Shown piece after piece: positions 7,969 to 16,490 of a stretch of 64,000 nt of DNA (positions are counted from its first letter, which is position 1; each line of letters begins with the position of its first letter). The notes below the pieces were generated by a model, which was not told the origin of the DNA, searched no databases, and saw only the letters and a list, made by a program, of their open reading frames with translations. Source of the DNA: Alphaproteobacteria bacterium (GTDB lineage Bacteria; Pseudomonadota; Alphaproteobacteria; Rhodospirillales; Rhodospirillaceae); contig WLXB01000003.1 of the NCBI GenBank assembly GCA_012103295.1, forward strand, positions 1 through 64,000. Reading direction: 5' to 3'. Both the position numbers and the translations under genes were made by a program.

Positions 7969-8559
7969 ATGTTCAGAACGCCTTTTTCAGTTTTTCGATC
8001 ACTCTTCGTGCTGGTTGTCGGCATTACGTTTTTGGAGCCGATCACCCAGGCGGCCGCCAACGAAGATATCGACGCCGTCAAAGCGACGATTCATGAAACG
8101 GCTGAGCGGTGGAACTCACAAGATTTTTCCTCCGTATTGGGCCTTTGGGATTTAAACGAGGAAGTGCCCTTCTATTTGGCTGAAGAACAGGATGACTGGT
8201 TCATCGGGTGGGAGCCGTTGCGGGCGTATCTAGATCCACCTCATCCAAGCCCTGTTGTTGAGGCGATCAGAGAGGAAATGAGTGACATCTCCGTCAAGCT
8301 GATTGCTGAAGACCTGGCTATCGCTGCGTGGCACATGCACTTCGAAATGAAAATGCGAGGCAAGGAACCGATCGGGGAAGACGTGCGGGTCAGCGCTGTT
8401 TTTAGAAAGACGGATGCTGGCTGGCGCTATATCCACTGGGCGGAATCGCCCATGACGGCTCTAGCCTATATGGACAGACTCTTTCAACAAGATGTGGATC
8501 ACGAAAAATTAGACGTGATGCTAGAGCGATCACGAGCGCGTAGAGATGCGAGAGATTAA
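7969..8559 (+). CDS. Exported SnoaL/NTF2-like protein
   Basis: 196 residues with an N-terminal signal peptide (hydrophobic 'FRSLFVLVVGITFLEPI', predicted cleavage near 'TQAAA') followed by a cone-shaped NTF2/SnoaL-like domain: 'IDAVKATIHETAERWNSQDF' is the usual first helix and 'SAVFRKTDAGWRYIHWAES' the last strands. Such domains bind or transform small molecules but the name does not give a reaction. The start has AAAGGAA upstream. It lies between the RraA-like and racemase-like genes on the same strand. Confidence 0.75.
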   Translation: MFRTPFSVFRSLFVLVVGITFLEPITQAAANEDIDAVKATIHETAERWNSQDFSSVLGLWDLNEEVPFYLAEEQDDWFIGWEPLRAYLDPPHPSPVVEAIREEMSDISVKLIAEDLAIAAWHMHFEMKMRGKEPIGEDVRVSAVFRKTDAGWRYIHWAESPMTALAYMDRLFQQDVDHEKLDVMLERSRARRDARD

Positions 8560-8617
8560 ACTCAAGAAACGATGACGCGCAGCAGGCGACGAGCCGGGGC
8601 TATATAAGAGAGATGTT

Positions 8618-9370
8618 ATGACCAAACGTATCAAGATGATCCTTCCTGTGCCAATGCCGCCTCAGGCGATTAATCTTTTTAAACAGCAGATGCCACCGGC
8701 GTTGTCCCGGCCAGATATTGAATATGAATGGGTTGCGACCAAGAACGGCGCCAATATTCTGGATAGTTACTATGACGCTGTTCTGTCAGATGCTTTCGTC
8801 ATGGCAGCTGGTGCGCGGGCGGAGGATGAAGGGTTCTCTGCGGTTTGTATCAACTCTATGTCTGACAGCGGCCTCAAAGGTCTTCGGTCTCGCTTATCGA
8901 TCCCTGTTCTAGGTCCTTGCCACACGTCATTTCACACCGCTTGTATGTTGGGTGGATCCTTTAGCGTGATCACTATGTGGGACGAATGGACGCATATGTA
9001 TGAGAAGACCCTGAGAGAAGAGGGGTTAGAACGTCGTTGCGCCTCCGTTCGGGCGATCGGCGTGAGGCCAGATACGCAAGAGCTTCTCGTTGGCAAAGAA
9101 GAGATTGTTTTTGAGAAGCTGGAAGCTGCCGGCCGCGAAGCCATTGAAGAAGACGGGGCTGACGTTCTTATTTTAGGGTCAACAACAATGCATCAAAGCC
9201 ACGCTTTCTTGCAGGAACGGATGCCCGTACCCGTGATTAACCCTGGTGTTGTAGCCTTTAAACTTTGTGAGATGTTTTTAGACCTTGGCCTCAGTCATTC
9301 AAAAACGGCGTACCCGAACCCTGAAAAAACCAATGATTATGTCTTCGAATCTGTCGGCACGGTTTTTTGA
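8618..9370 (+). CDS. Asp/Glu/hydantoin racemase-superfamily protein
   Basis: 250 residues with the double Rossmann-like racemase fold: 'EDEGFSAVCINSMSDSGL' holds the first catalytic-type Cys (residue 77) and 'PVPVINPGVVAFKLCE' is the family C-terminal segment. Hydantoin and Asp/Glu racemases use two Cys; the second normally sits in 'LGCAG', but here the stretch is 'LILGSTTMHQ', so a Ser/Thr replaces it. A role as isomerase or lyase, like maleate isomerase or decarboxylase relatives, is as likely as racemisation. It is the last gene of the RidA-RraA run. Confidence 0.82.
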   Translation: MTKRIKMILPVPMPPQAINLFKQQMPPALSRPDIEYEWVATKNGANILDSYYDAVLSDAFVMAAGARAEDEGFSAVCINSMSDSGLKGLRSRLSIPVLGPCHTSFHTACMLGGSFSVITMWDEWTHMYEKTLREEGLERRCASVRAIGVRPDTQELLVGKEEIVFEKLEAAGREAIEEDGADVLILGSTTMHQSHAFLQERMPVPVINPGVVAFKLCEMFLDLGLSHSKTAYPNPEKTNDYVFESVGTVF

Positions 9371-9375
9371 ATAGG

Positions 9376-9397
9376 GCAGGTGTTGCCAAGGACCTGC
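9376..9397. other. Hairpin between convergent genes
   Basis: GCAGGT / ACCTGC with a 10-base loop in the 31-base gap between the racemase-like gene and the convergent oxygenase gene. It has no T-run on the plus strand and only a weak one on the minus strand, so a terminator role is uncertain. Confidence 0.3.
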
Positions 9398-9401
9398 GCT
9401 G

Positions 9402-10343
9402 CTACGTGAGCCCGATCTCTGCTAGTCGCTGTTCGAGAAAAGTTTGTGCGGTAATCGTTTTCGGATAGCGATTGGGATTTTGTTGGGTAACGCAGTTGGG
9501 CAGCGTTGAGATTTCTACATCTGGCGCAAAATGCAGGAAAAACGGTGCGGAGTAGCGTGAGTTGTCATTCCCGTCCCCGTCAGTTCTAACGACACGGTGA
9601 GTTGTGCTCGGCAATACGTGATTGGATAGCCGCTGTAGCATGTCGCCCACGTTGCAGACGATCATATCGGCCTCTACGTCGACAGGTATCCACTTGCCGT
9701 CGTGATTAAGAATTTCCAAGCCGGCCTGATCCGCGCCCACCAACAATGTGATGACATTGATATCCTCATGGGCTGCTGCACGTTCTCCCGCATTCGCCAT
9801 GTCCGGCGGCGGATAGTGAAGCAGCCGCAGGATGCTGTTGCCGGTGGCCACGCGGGACTCGAAGTAATCGGGTGATTGGTCGAGATAGACCGCTACTGCT
9901 GCCAACAGGCGTCGACCGAGATGATCCATCGCATCGTAGAAGGTTTGGCAGGCCGTTTTAAAAGTCTGGCACTCCTCTGGCCAAATATTGTCTGGCATCA
10001 CTTCAGATAGGCGTGCGGCATCGCTCGGGTCACGCCCGACGTGCCAAAACTCTTTCTGGTCTGCGACGTGTGCGTTTTTCGCAGTCTCAACGCCGAACGG
10101 TGTATAGCCGCGCTGGCCGCCACCACCGTCTATCCGATATTTCATCTTGATCGTGTCTGGGAGGGCGAAAACATCCCGTGCCGCGTCGATACAGTTCTCG
10201 ATCTTTAATGTGTCGATGCCATGATTGGTCACGGCAACGAAACCTGTTTCCGTCCAAGCTTGGCCGAGGGCGTTACCAAACGCTGCGAGGTCAGTATCCA
10301 AATTTTGAGCATCAACTGTCGGAATGCCCCGCGCCAAACCCAT
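9402..10343 (-). CDS. 2-oxoglutarate/Fe(II) oxygenase, isopenicillin N synthase-like
   Basis: 313 residues. The N-terminal 'DIOX_N'-type region has 'TGFVAVTNHGI'. The double-stranded beta-helix core carries the iron ligands His192-x-Asp194 ('AAHEDINVITLLVG') and His249 ('PSTTHRVVR'), plus Arg263-x-Ser265 for 2-oxoglutarate. Typical of plant-like and bacterial oxygenases that hydroxylate or desaturate small molecules; the substrate is unknown. The start at 10343 is used because the longer frame would read through the tRNA-Leu gene. The tRNA lies 31 bases upstream on the same strand. Confidence 0.88.
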   Translation of the reverse strand: MGLARGIPTVDAQNLDTDLAAFGNALGQAWTETGFVAVTNHGIDTLKIENCIDAARDVFALPDTIKMKYRIDGGGGQRGYTPFGVETAKNAHVADQKEFWHVGRDPSDAARLSEVMPDNIWPEECQTFKTACQTFYDAMDHLGRRLLAAVAVYLDQSPDYFESRVATGNSILRLLHYPPPDMANAGERAAAHEDINVITLLVGADQAGLEILNHDGKWIPVDVEADMIVCNVGDMLQRLSNHVLPSTTHRVVRTDGDGNDNSRYSAPFFLHFAPDVEISTLPNCVTQQNPNRYPKTITAQTFLEQRLAEIGLT

Positions 10344-10374
10344 GCCGTCACATATTACCTTAGTATGAGAGAGG

Positions 10375-10461
10375 TGGTGCCCGCCGCCGGACTCGAACCG
10401 GCACGCCCTTTCGGACAACGGATTTTAAGTCCGTTGCGTCTACCAATTCCGCCAGGCGGGC
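10375..10461 (-). tRNA. tRNA-Leu (anticodon TAA)
   Basis: An 87-base cloverleaf on the minus strand: 7-bp acceptor stem GCCCGCC/GGCGGGC, anticodon arm ACGGA-CTTAAAA-TCCGT with TAA at the centre, a long variable arm as expected for leucine, T-arm GGTTCGAGTCC, discriminator A and an encoded CCA end. Reads UUA and, by wobble, UUG codons. Confidence 0.97.
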
Positions 10462-10473
10462 ATTGCGTTAGTC

Positions 10474-10502
10474 TAGGTAGCGGTTGAGCGTTCAGATCGC
10501 AA
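10474..10502 (-). promoter_or_regulatory. Promoter of tRNA-Leu
   Basis: On the minus strand: TTGCGA (10502-10497), 17 bases, TACCTA (10479-10474), ending 12 bases before the mature tRNA 5' end. Confidence 0.5.
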
Positions 10503-10582
10503 CGTCAATTCTTCAATTCTTCCCAGGAATTACCGCAAGCCATGGTAGACGGCGTTTAGTGCCGGGGCGAGCCCAGCAGCAA

Positions 10583-11338
10583 TCAATCACCGACTTGCTC
10601 GTCAATGCTGGGTTCGTGGTCTAGGCTTCGTATGGCTTCGGCCACTTTTTCGATCGCGACGTCTATGTCTTTCTCGTTTGTGCCCTTGGCAACGACGCTG
10701 AGACCAATCCGTTTCCCTCGGAAGAATGGATAACTTCCCAGATCCACATCTGGGTGATCGTTTTGAATAACAGTCAGTGCATCAGCGATGTCGCCTTCGC
10801 CAAGGTGCGCTTCGACAAACCGCGACAAGACAGGCGCGCCATGGGTCAGCGAGGGGGTCACCGAGTCAAACATCGCGCGAGCAATGCTTGGAACACCGGC
10901 CAAGATGAACACGTTCTCGATGCGAATGCCTGGTGCCGACGTGGCACGTGTTTCGATCGGTTCCGCACCTTCCGGTAGATCGGCCATTTTGAGGCGCGCG
11001 TCATTGAGTCGGGCGCTGTAGAATTTTTTCATCTTGTCGACGGAGGGTTGATGCCGCTTTAGCGGCACGCCGAACGCTTTGGCAACGGCAGCCGCGGTAA
11101 TGTCGTCGTGGGTCGGCCCAATTCCGCCGGTCGTGAAGACGTAGGTAAAGGCTGCGCGTAGCGTGTTTACCGCAGTAACAATTTCGTCCTCAATGTCGGG
11201 AACAACGCGGACTTCTCGCAGGGGAATGCCAAGCTTACCGAGGCCGATTGCCAGGAACTGGATGTTAGCGTCCTGGGTCCGTCCCGAAAGAATTTCGTTA
11301 CCGATAACAATCAAGGCTGCTGTGGGTTCCGAAGGCAT
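10583..11338 (-). CDS. CinA-like molybdopterin-binding-domain protein
   Basis: 251 residues of the MoCF_biosynth (MoaB/MogA-like) fold found at the N-terminus of CinA proteins: 'ALIVIGNEILSGRTQDANIQFLA' begins the domain, and 'TTGGIGPTHDDITAAAVAKA' is the phosphate-binding loop. The C-terminal nicotinamide-nucleotide amidase domain of full CinA is absent, so competence/damage-inducible function should not be assumed. It lies 40 bases downstream of mutT on the same strand, probably part of an argJ-mutT-cinA-like unit. Confidence 0.88.
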   Translation of the reverse strand: MPSEPTAALIVIGNEILSGRTQDANIQFLAIGLGKLGIPLREVRVVPDIEDEIVTAVNTLRAAFTYVFTTGGIGPTHDDITAAAVAKAFGVPLKRHQPSVDKMKKFYSARLNDARLKMADLPEGAEPIETRATSAPGIRIENVFILAGVPSIARAMFDSVTPSLTHGAPVLSRFVEAHLGEGDIADALTVIQNDHPDVDLGSYPFFRGKRIGLSVVAKGTNEKDIDVAIEKVAEAIRSLDHEPSIDEQVGD

Positions 11339-11378
11339 GACCGCACTCTACGGAGGGTCCGGTCTCTAGGCAACGGCG

Positions 11379-11795
11379 TTAAGGACCTCGTTGTAAAAGA
11401 GGGATCAGTGGTAAATCTGCTGGCGGCATGGGGTAGTCCGTCAGCTGTGCAGGCGTAACCCAGGCTGTCGCTTGCTTTTCCAGAGGCGAAATTGAGCCAG
11501 CCCATTCTCTGCAGATGTAAAGCGGCATTAACAAGTGAAACGACTCGTAGCTATGCGATGCAAAGGTCAGTGGCTCCAGCGCACCGGGGTCAATAGACAC
11601 GCTGAGCTCTTCTCTCAACTCTCTCACCAGTGCTTGTTCTGGCGTTTCTCCGGCTTCGAGCTTGCCGCCCGGAAACTCCCAAAGTCCGGCCATAGATTTG
11701 CCGACCGGGCGTTGGGTCAGAAGAATTTCGCCGCTATCTCTAATTAGCGCTGCCGCTACAACGGTAACGACGTTGACCGAACTAGATTTGGTCAC
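11379..11795 (-). CDS. mutT: 8-oxo-dGTP diphosphatase (MutT, Nudix)
   Basis: 138-residue Nudix hydrolase that sanitises oxidised dGTP. The full Nudix box is present: Gly-x5-Glu-x7-Arg-Glu-x2-Glu-Glu in 'GGKLEAGETPEQALVRELRE' continuing EL. 'GEILLTQRPVGKSMAGLWEF' before it is typical of MutT. Its start overlaps the argJ stop by 4 bases, an arrangement common in alphaproteobacteria. Other Nudix substrates cannot be excluded. Confidence 0.9.
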   Translation of the reverse strand: MTKSSSVNVVTVVAAALIRDSGEILLTQRPVGKSMAGLWEFPGGKLEAGETPEQALVRELREELSVSIDPGALEPLTFASHSYESFHLLMPLYICREWAGSISPLEKQATAWVTPAQLTDYPMPPADLPLIPLLQRGP

Positions 11796-13024
11796 GTGCG
11801 ATAGTCGGCGTTAATGTCGATGTAGCCGTGTGTCAAATCACAAGTCCAGGTTGTCGCCTGTCCCTTGCCCACACCAACATCAATTTCTATCTCGATATCG
11901 TGCCCCTGCATATGCGTCGTCACAGGTGTCTCGTCGTAGTTGGGGACGGGTTCTCCGTCTTGCGTGATTTGAACGCCACCGATGGCGATGGCTAATTTGT
12001 CCCGATCCGCTTTCTCGCCAGCTTTGCCGACGGCCATAACGATCCGACCCCAGTTTGCGTCTTCTCCGGCAATGGCGGTTTTTACCAAAGGCGAATTACC
12101 GACGGCGAGGCCGATCCGCCGGGCCGCATCGTCGCTCTCAGCGCCGGCCACCCGTATTTCGATGAACTTCTGCGCGCCTTCGCCGTCCTTAACAACCTGG
12201 TGTGCCATATCGATTAGCAGGTCGTTTAAAGCGTCTTTGAAGTCCGTTAAACGCTCATCACCAACCTCTGAAACGGGTGCGTGCCCCGCTTGGCCGGTGG
12301 CGAACAAAAGTAAGGTGTCGGATGTTGAGGTATCGCTATCGATCGTAATCGCATTGAAGCTCTTGTCAGCGCCGTCGGCGACAGCCGCTTGGGCGACACC
12401 CGGTGACAAAACAGCATCAGTCATCACGTAGGCCAACATCGTTGCCATATCGGGAGCGATCATACCCGAGCCCTTGGCAATCCCCACTAGCGTTACTGGT
12501 GTGCCGTCAATCGCTGTCGTTCTGACTGCACCTTTTGGGTACGTGTCTGTGGTCATAATTGCAGTGGCGGCATTCTCCCATGCGGTATCTGACAGCGTGG
12601 CTGTTAGATCGCCGATCTTAGCTGTGATTCGCTCTTCCAATAGGTACTCACCGATGGTGCCTGTGGAGCAGACGAAAACGTCATTGAGACCGCAGTCGAT
12701 CGCTCCTGATACCGCAGCGGCCGTTTTCTCAACCGCGTCCCGTCCGCGTTCGCCAGTAAAAACATTGGCGTTGCCCGCATTCACGACCAGGGCGCGTGCA
12801 GCCCCATTCCCCAAAGCGATCCGGTTCCAGTCGACAGGTGCGCCTGCGGTCGTCGATTTCGTCATGACACCGCCGACGACCGTGTCCGGTGCGAATTCGG
12901 CCAGCATCAGGTCCAGACGGCCGCTATATCTCACCCCGGCTTCGCACGCTGCCAGTCGTACACCTGGCACTGGCGGTAAGGCGGGGAAATCGGCGGGTGC
13001 AAAGGGCGAAGGGGGGTAGGCCAT
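11792..13024 (-). CDS. argJ: Bifunctional glutamate N-acetyltransferase / amino-acid N-acetyltransferase (ArgJ)
   Basis: 410 residues. ArgJ makes N-acetylglutamate and recycles the acetyl group from N-acetylornithine in arginine synthesis. The self-cleaving proenzyme site is visible as 'KGSGMIAPDMATMLAYV', where Thr195 becomes the N-terminal nucleophile of the beta chain. The family usually has Asn at the position of Asp in 'APDMATML'; this change is conservative. The ATG at 13024 is preferred over an upstream frame extension of 12 residues because it starts with a normal ArgJ N-terminus. Confidence 0.95.
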   Translation of the reverse strand: MAYPPSPFAPADFPALPPVPGVRLAACEAGVRYSGRLDLMLAEFAPDTVVGGVMTKSTTAGAPVDWNRIALGNGAARALVVNAGNANVFTGERGRDAVEKTAAAVSGAIDCGLNDVFVCSTGTIGEYLLEERITAKIGDLTATLSDTAWENAATAIMTTDTYPKGAVRTTAIDGTPVTLVGIAKGSGMIAPDMATMLAYVMTDAVLSPGVAQAAVADGADKSFNAITIDSDTSTSDTLLLFATGQAGHAPVSEVGDERLTDFKDALNDLLIDMAHQVVKDGEGAQKFIEIRVAGAESDDAARRIGLAVGNSPLVKTAIAGEDANWGRIVMAVGKAGEKADRDKLAIAIGGVQITQDGEPVPNYDETPVTTHMQGHDIEIEIDVGVGKGQATTWTCDLTHGYIDINADYRT

Positions 13025-13143
13025 GGCTCTCAATCCTGAATAATGGCCGGTTATTCGCACAGCCGGCCGGGTGGGTCCAGTTTCTCATAATCTTGTCAAA
13101 GCGTCGAAACCCTAGAAAACACTCCGATTCCGCCTTCCTGTCG

Positions 13144-13172
13144 TTGACAGCGGGCGGTCAGGTTCCTATGTC
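13144..13172 (+). promoter_or_regulatory. Strong sigma-70-type promoter for secA
   Basis: TTGACA (13144-13149), 17 bases, TATGTC (13167-13172), 55 bases before the secA start codon. Confidence 0.75.
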
Positions 13173-13227
13173 TTCGGCGCGCATCTTCATCTGGTGCGCT
13201 TTATTTTAACCCCAAGCCGAGGTGTCC

Positions 13228-15978
13228 ATGTTCGGCGCAATCGCCAAACGCCTGTTTGGGACCGCAGCCGACCGTTTCGTTAAAGAGATGAAACCGGTCG
13301 TTGATGCCGTTAACGCCCTTGAGCCAGAGCTTGAGGCCCTTGACGATGAAGCCCTTCGTGCGCGCACTGGCTGGCTCAAGTCCCGTATTAAAGATGGTGA
13401 ATCCCTCGACGATATATTGGTCGATGCATTCGCTACTGTGCGAGAGGCCGCAAAGCGGACTCTGGGACAGCGCCATTTTGATGTTCAGATTATGGGGGGT
13501 GTGGTTCTCCATAACGGTAAGATTTCTGAAATGGGGACTGGCGAAGGGAAGACGCTCGTTGCCACATTGCCGGTCTATTTGAATGCCTTGGAAGAAAAAG
13601 GCGTTCACGTCGTCACTGTTAACGACTACTTGGCAGGCCGCGATGCCGAGTGGATGGGCCAAATTTATCGGTTCTTAGGCTTAACAGTCGGTTGTATCCA
13701 AGGGGGATTAGACGATCACGCCCGTCGTGCGGCTTACGCCTGCGATGTTACCTATGGCACCAATAACGAATTTGGCTTTGACTATTTGCGCGACAACATG
13801 AAGTTTGCGCTCGCAGATATGGTGCAACGGGAATTCTGGTACGCCATTGTTGATGAAGTTGACTCAATCCTTATTGACGAAGCACGGACGCCACTCATTA
13901 TCTCGGGGCCTTCGGAAGACAAGACGGATCTTTATGGCAGAGTTGATGAAATTATCCCGGACCTGACGGAAGACGATTACGAAAAGGACGAAAAAGCCCG
14001 TTCCATCGCGCTTACCGATGAAGGGGCAGAGCATGCTGAAAATCTTCTACGAGATAAAGGCATTCTCGCCCAAGGTAATTTGTATGACCTTGAGAACATC
14101 GCGCTAATTCATCACGTCAATCAGGGCTTACGCGCCCACCAACTCTTTCAGAAAGACGTGCACTATCTCGTTCGTGATGATCGTGTGCACTTGATCGATG
14201 AATTTACCGGCCGTGTTATGGACGGGCGTAGACTATCCGACGGCCTGCATCAGGCGATTGAAGCCAGAGAGCACGTCACCGTGCAAAATGAGAGTCAGAC
14301 GCTTGCCTCAATTACCTACCAAAACTACTTCCGCCTGTATCCCAAGCTAGCCGGTATGACAGGTACCGCTATGACGGAGGCTGAAGAATTTGGCGCGATT
14401 TATGGTCTGGCGGTTGTCGCAATTCCACCGAATTTACCGCAAGCACGGCTAGATGCAGATGACGAAGTCTATCGCACGGAAGAAGAAAAGAACGAGGCGA
14501 TTATAGAACTCATCGAAGAGTGCCATGCACGCCAACAACCGGTTTTGGTTGGCACGGTATCGATCGAGAAATCCGAGGCGCTGGCAAGTCTTTTGAAAAA
14601 GCAGCAGAAGGTGAAGGCGGAAGTGCTCAACGCCAAACAGCACGAGCGAGAAGCCTACATTATTGCCCAGGCGGGTGTTCCGGGTGCTGTGACTATCGCA
14701 ACCAACATGGCCGGGCGCGGCACCGATATTCAGCTTGGTGGCAATCCTGACTTTGTGATTGAGGAAAAAGAAAAGACGCAGGGTAAGCCTATCAACGAAG
14801 AAGAACGGCAGGCTATTCGCGCAGATATCGAAGCGAAAAGAAAAGTTGCACTCGAGGCTGGTGGGCTCTGTGTTCTCGGTACGGAACGCCATGAGAGCCG
14901 TCGTATCGACAACCAACTGCGCGGTCGCTCGGGACGTCAAGGCGATCCGGGATCGTCGCGGTTCTTCTTGTCTTTGCAAGATGACTTAATGCGCATCTTC
15001 GGATCGGAACGTATGGACAGCATGTTGCAGCGTTTGGGGCTGGAACGCGGCGAGGCGATTATTCATCCGTGGATCAATAAGGCGATCGAGAAGGCGCAGC
15101 AAAAAGTTGAAGCTCGTAACTTCGATATCCGCAAAAATCTGCTGCAGTACGATGATGTGATGAATGATCAACGCAAGGCCATTTTTGATCAACGTAAAGA
15201 GGTGATGTCATCCGAAGATGTGTCGGAATTCGTCACGGACATGCGTCATGAAGTTATCGAAGACTTGGTTGACCGTGCATTGCCTGAGCGCGCTATGGCG
15301 GAACAGTGGGATGTGGCCTTCCTGCACGAAGAAAGTTTGCGCCTGTTGAGCCTTGACTTGCCCTATAACGAGTGGGCGGAAGAGGAAGGGATCGCGAACG
15401 AAGAAATTCAGGGGCGGGTGATTGACGCTTCCAATCGCAAGATGGCGGAGAAAAGCGTCAACGTGGGTACCGACGTAATGCGTCGCGTAGAGAAAAGCCT
15501 GGTCCTACAGATGATCGATGCGGGCTGGAAGGACCACCTGCAGCAACTCGATTTCTTGAGGGCATCTATAAATTTGCGGGCTTATGCCCAAAAGCAACCA
15601 TTGCTCGAGTACCAGAAAGAATCGTTTTCTATGTTTCAGACGATGCTGGAAGGTCTCCGGGAGCGAGTCACCGAAATTCTGTCTCGCGTGGAAATTAAAG
15701 TTGAGCCGACGGCGGATCAACTTAAGCCGGTCGGCCCCACTGGGGCTCAACTTACGAAACCCCTGACACCGGATCAGAAGGAAGCACGGCGCAATCGAAT
15801 TGATGAAATTGGACAGCAACGCGCCAGGCCACGCGTTAGTCCAGACCAGCGTGATCCCAACAATCCAGAAAGTTGGGGCAAAGTGGCCAGAAACGAGCCG
15901 TGCCCCTGCGGTTCCGGCAAGAAATACAAGCATTGCCATGGGGTTGTAGGGTCTCAGCCCACATCAGAGAATGTTTGA
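13228..15978 (+). CDS. secA: Preprotein translocase ATPase SecA
   Basis: 916-residue motor ATPase that drives proteins through SecYEG. Walker A is in '[16 protein letters not shown]', the DEAD-type box is '[14 protein letters not shown]', '[13 protein letters not shown]' and '[17 protein letters not shown]' are the second nucleotide-binding fold, and the C-terminus holds the zinc/SecB-binding motif [14 protein letters not shown]. The ATG at 13228 has GAGG six bases upstream; a GTG two codons earlier is also possible. Normal length for the alphaproteobacterial family. Confidence 0.98.
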   Translation: MFGAIAKRLFGTAADRFVKEMKPVVDAVNALEPELEALDDEALRARTGWLKSRIKDGESLDDILVDAFATVREAAKRTLGQRHFDVQIMGGVVLHNGKISEMGTGEGKTLVATLPVYLNALEEKGVHVVTVNDYLAGRDAEWMGQIYRFLGLTVGCIQGGLDDHARRAAYACDVTYGTNNEFGFDYLRDNMKFALADMVQREFWYAIVDEVDSILIDEARTPLIISGPSEDKTDLYGRVDEIIPDLTEDDYEKDEKARSIALTDEGAEHAENLLRDKGILAQGNLYDLENIALIHHVNQGLRAHQLFQKDVHYLVRDDRVHLIDEFTGRVMDGRRLSDGLHQAIEAREHVTVQNESQTLASITYQNYFRLYPKLAGMTGTAMTEAEEFGAIYGLAVVAIPPNLPQARLDADDEVYRTEEEKNEAIIELIEECHARQQPVLVGTVSIEKSEALASLLKKQQKVKAEVLNAKQHEREAYIIAQAGVPGAVTIATNMAGRGTDIQLGGNPDFVIEEKEKTQGKPINEEERQAIRADIEAKRKVALEAGGLCVLGTERHESRRIDNQLRGRSGRQGDPGSSRFFLSLQDDLMRIFGSERMDSMLQRLGLERGEAIIHPWINKAIEKAQQKVEARNFDIRKNLLQYDDVMNDQRKAIFDQRKEVMSSEDVSEFVTDMRHEVIEDLVDRALPERAMAEQWDVAFLHEESLRLLSLDLPYNEWAEEEGIANEEIQGRVIDASNRKMAEKSVNVGTDVMRRVEKSLVLQMIDAGWKDHLQQLDFLRASINLRAYAQKQPLLEYQKESFSMFQTMLEGLRERVTEILSRVEIKVEPTADQLKPVGPTGAQLTKPLTPDQKEARRNRIDEIGQQRARPRVSPDQRDPNNPESWGKVARNEPCPCGSGKKYKHCHGVVGSQPTSENV

Positions 15979-16003
15979 AACCTTTTGCCGAGCTAGTGCG
16001 TTT

Positions 16004-16032
16004 TTGACTTGAAACGGCCTGTCCTCTAACCT
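16004..16032 (+). promoter_or_regulatory. Promoter of the 72-residue gene
   Basis: TTGACT (16004-16009), 17 bases, TAACCT (16027-16032), 58 bases before the ATG at 16091. Confidence 0.5.
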
Positions 16033-16090
16033 TCTACGATACCGATCCGGCCAGTAATGTTTGTAAGCTGGTGTTTTGCGGGAGAAAACC

Positions 16091-16309
16091 ATGGCTATTG
16101 AACCGACGATCGAGTCAGCCCTTACGGCGCAGCGGTCGAACTTCCTCAACAAGATCGGCAATTCTGCTCAGGGCAGCCAATCGGCGAACAATCAAACTGC
16201 CGTCAACAATGTGGCAGACCAGGTTCGTGGCCATCGTGATGATGACGAGGATGAGCGACGCTCCTCTCCTCCGCAAGGTCGGGGCGGGAGCCTTGATATC
16301 TCTATCTAG
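16091..16309 (+). CDS. Small hydrophilic protein of unknown function
   Basis: 72 residues, rich in Asn, Gln, Asp, Arg and Ser; it begins MAIEPTIESALTAQRSNFLN and has an Asp/Glu/Arg-rich stretch in the middle. There is no signal peptide, membrane segment or recognisable domain, and it looks partly disordered. It has its own promoter-like sequence, GGGAGAAAACC before the ATG, and a strong terminator at 16334, so it behaves as an independent short transcription unit between secA and the CpcT-like gene. Function unknown. Confidence 0.65.
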   Translation: MAIEPTIESALTAQRSNFLNKIGNSAQGSQSANNQTAVNNVADQVRGHRDDDEDERRSSPPQGRGGSLDISI

Positions 16310-16333
16310 AGGTAATTTGAGCTCCTTTATGGG

Positions 16334-16360
16334 AAGGCGGTGTTTCAGCACCGCCTTTTT
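16334..16360 (+). terminator. Rho-independent terminator
   Basis: AAGGCGGTG / CACCGCCTT stem, 6-base loop, run of five T, 24 bases after the stop of the small gene. Confidence 0.9.
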
Positions 16361-16490
16361 GCATTTCTGGCGCTGCCGTAAGATTCTCGCCGCGAGCCAA
16401 TCCGTGTGGAAAGGGAGTGGCGCACACCCCAATATTCTGCGTTACTGACGTATCGCTGCGAGACTAGGTCCGCAAGTTGGAGGTGTGTGC

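Noticed and set aside
10344..10418. N-terminal extension of the 2-oxoglutarate oxygenase back to 10418
   Set aside because: The extension would translate the 3' half of the tRNA-Leu gene; the ATG at 10343 fits the family start.
11982..13019. Plus-strand frames opposite argJ (149 and 181 codons)
   Set aside because: Ser/Ala/Pro-rich antisense of a conserved gene; no independent support.
14449..14979. Minus-strand frame of 176 codons within secA
   Set aside because: Antisense of conserved SecA; Leu/Phe-rich shadow.
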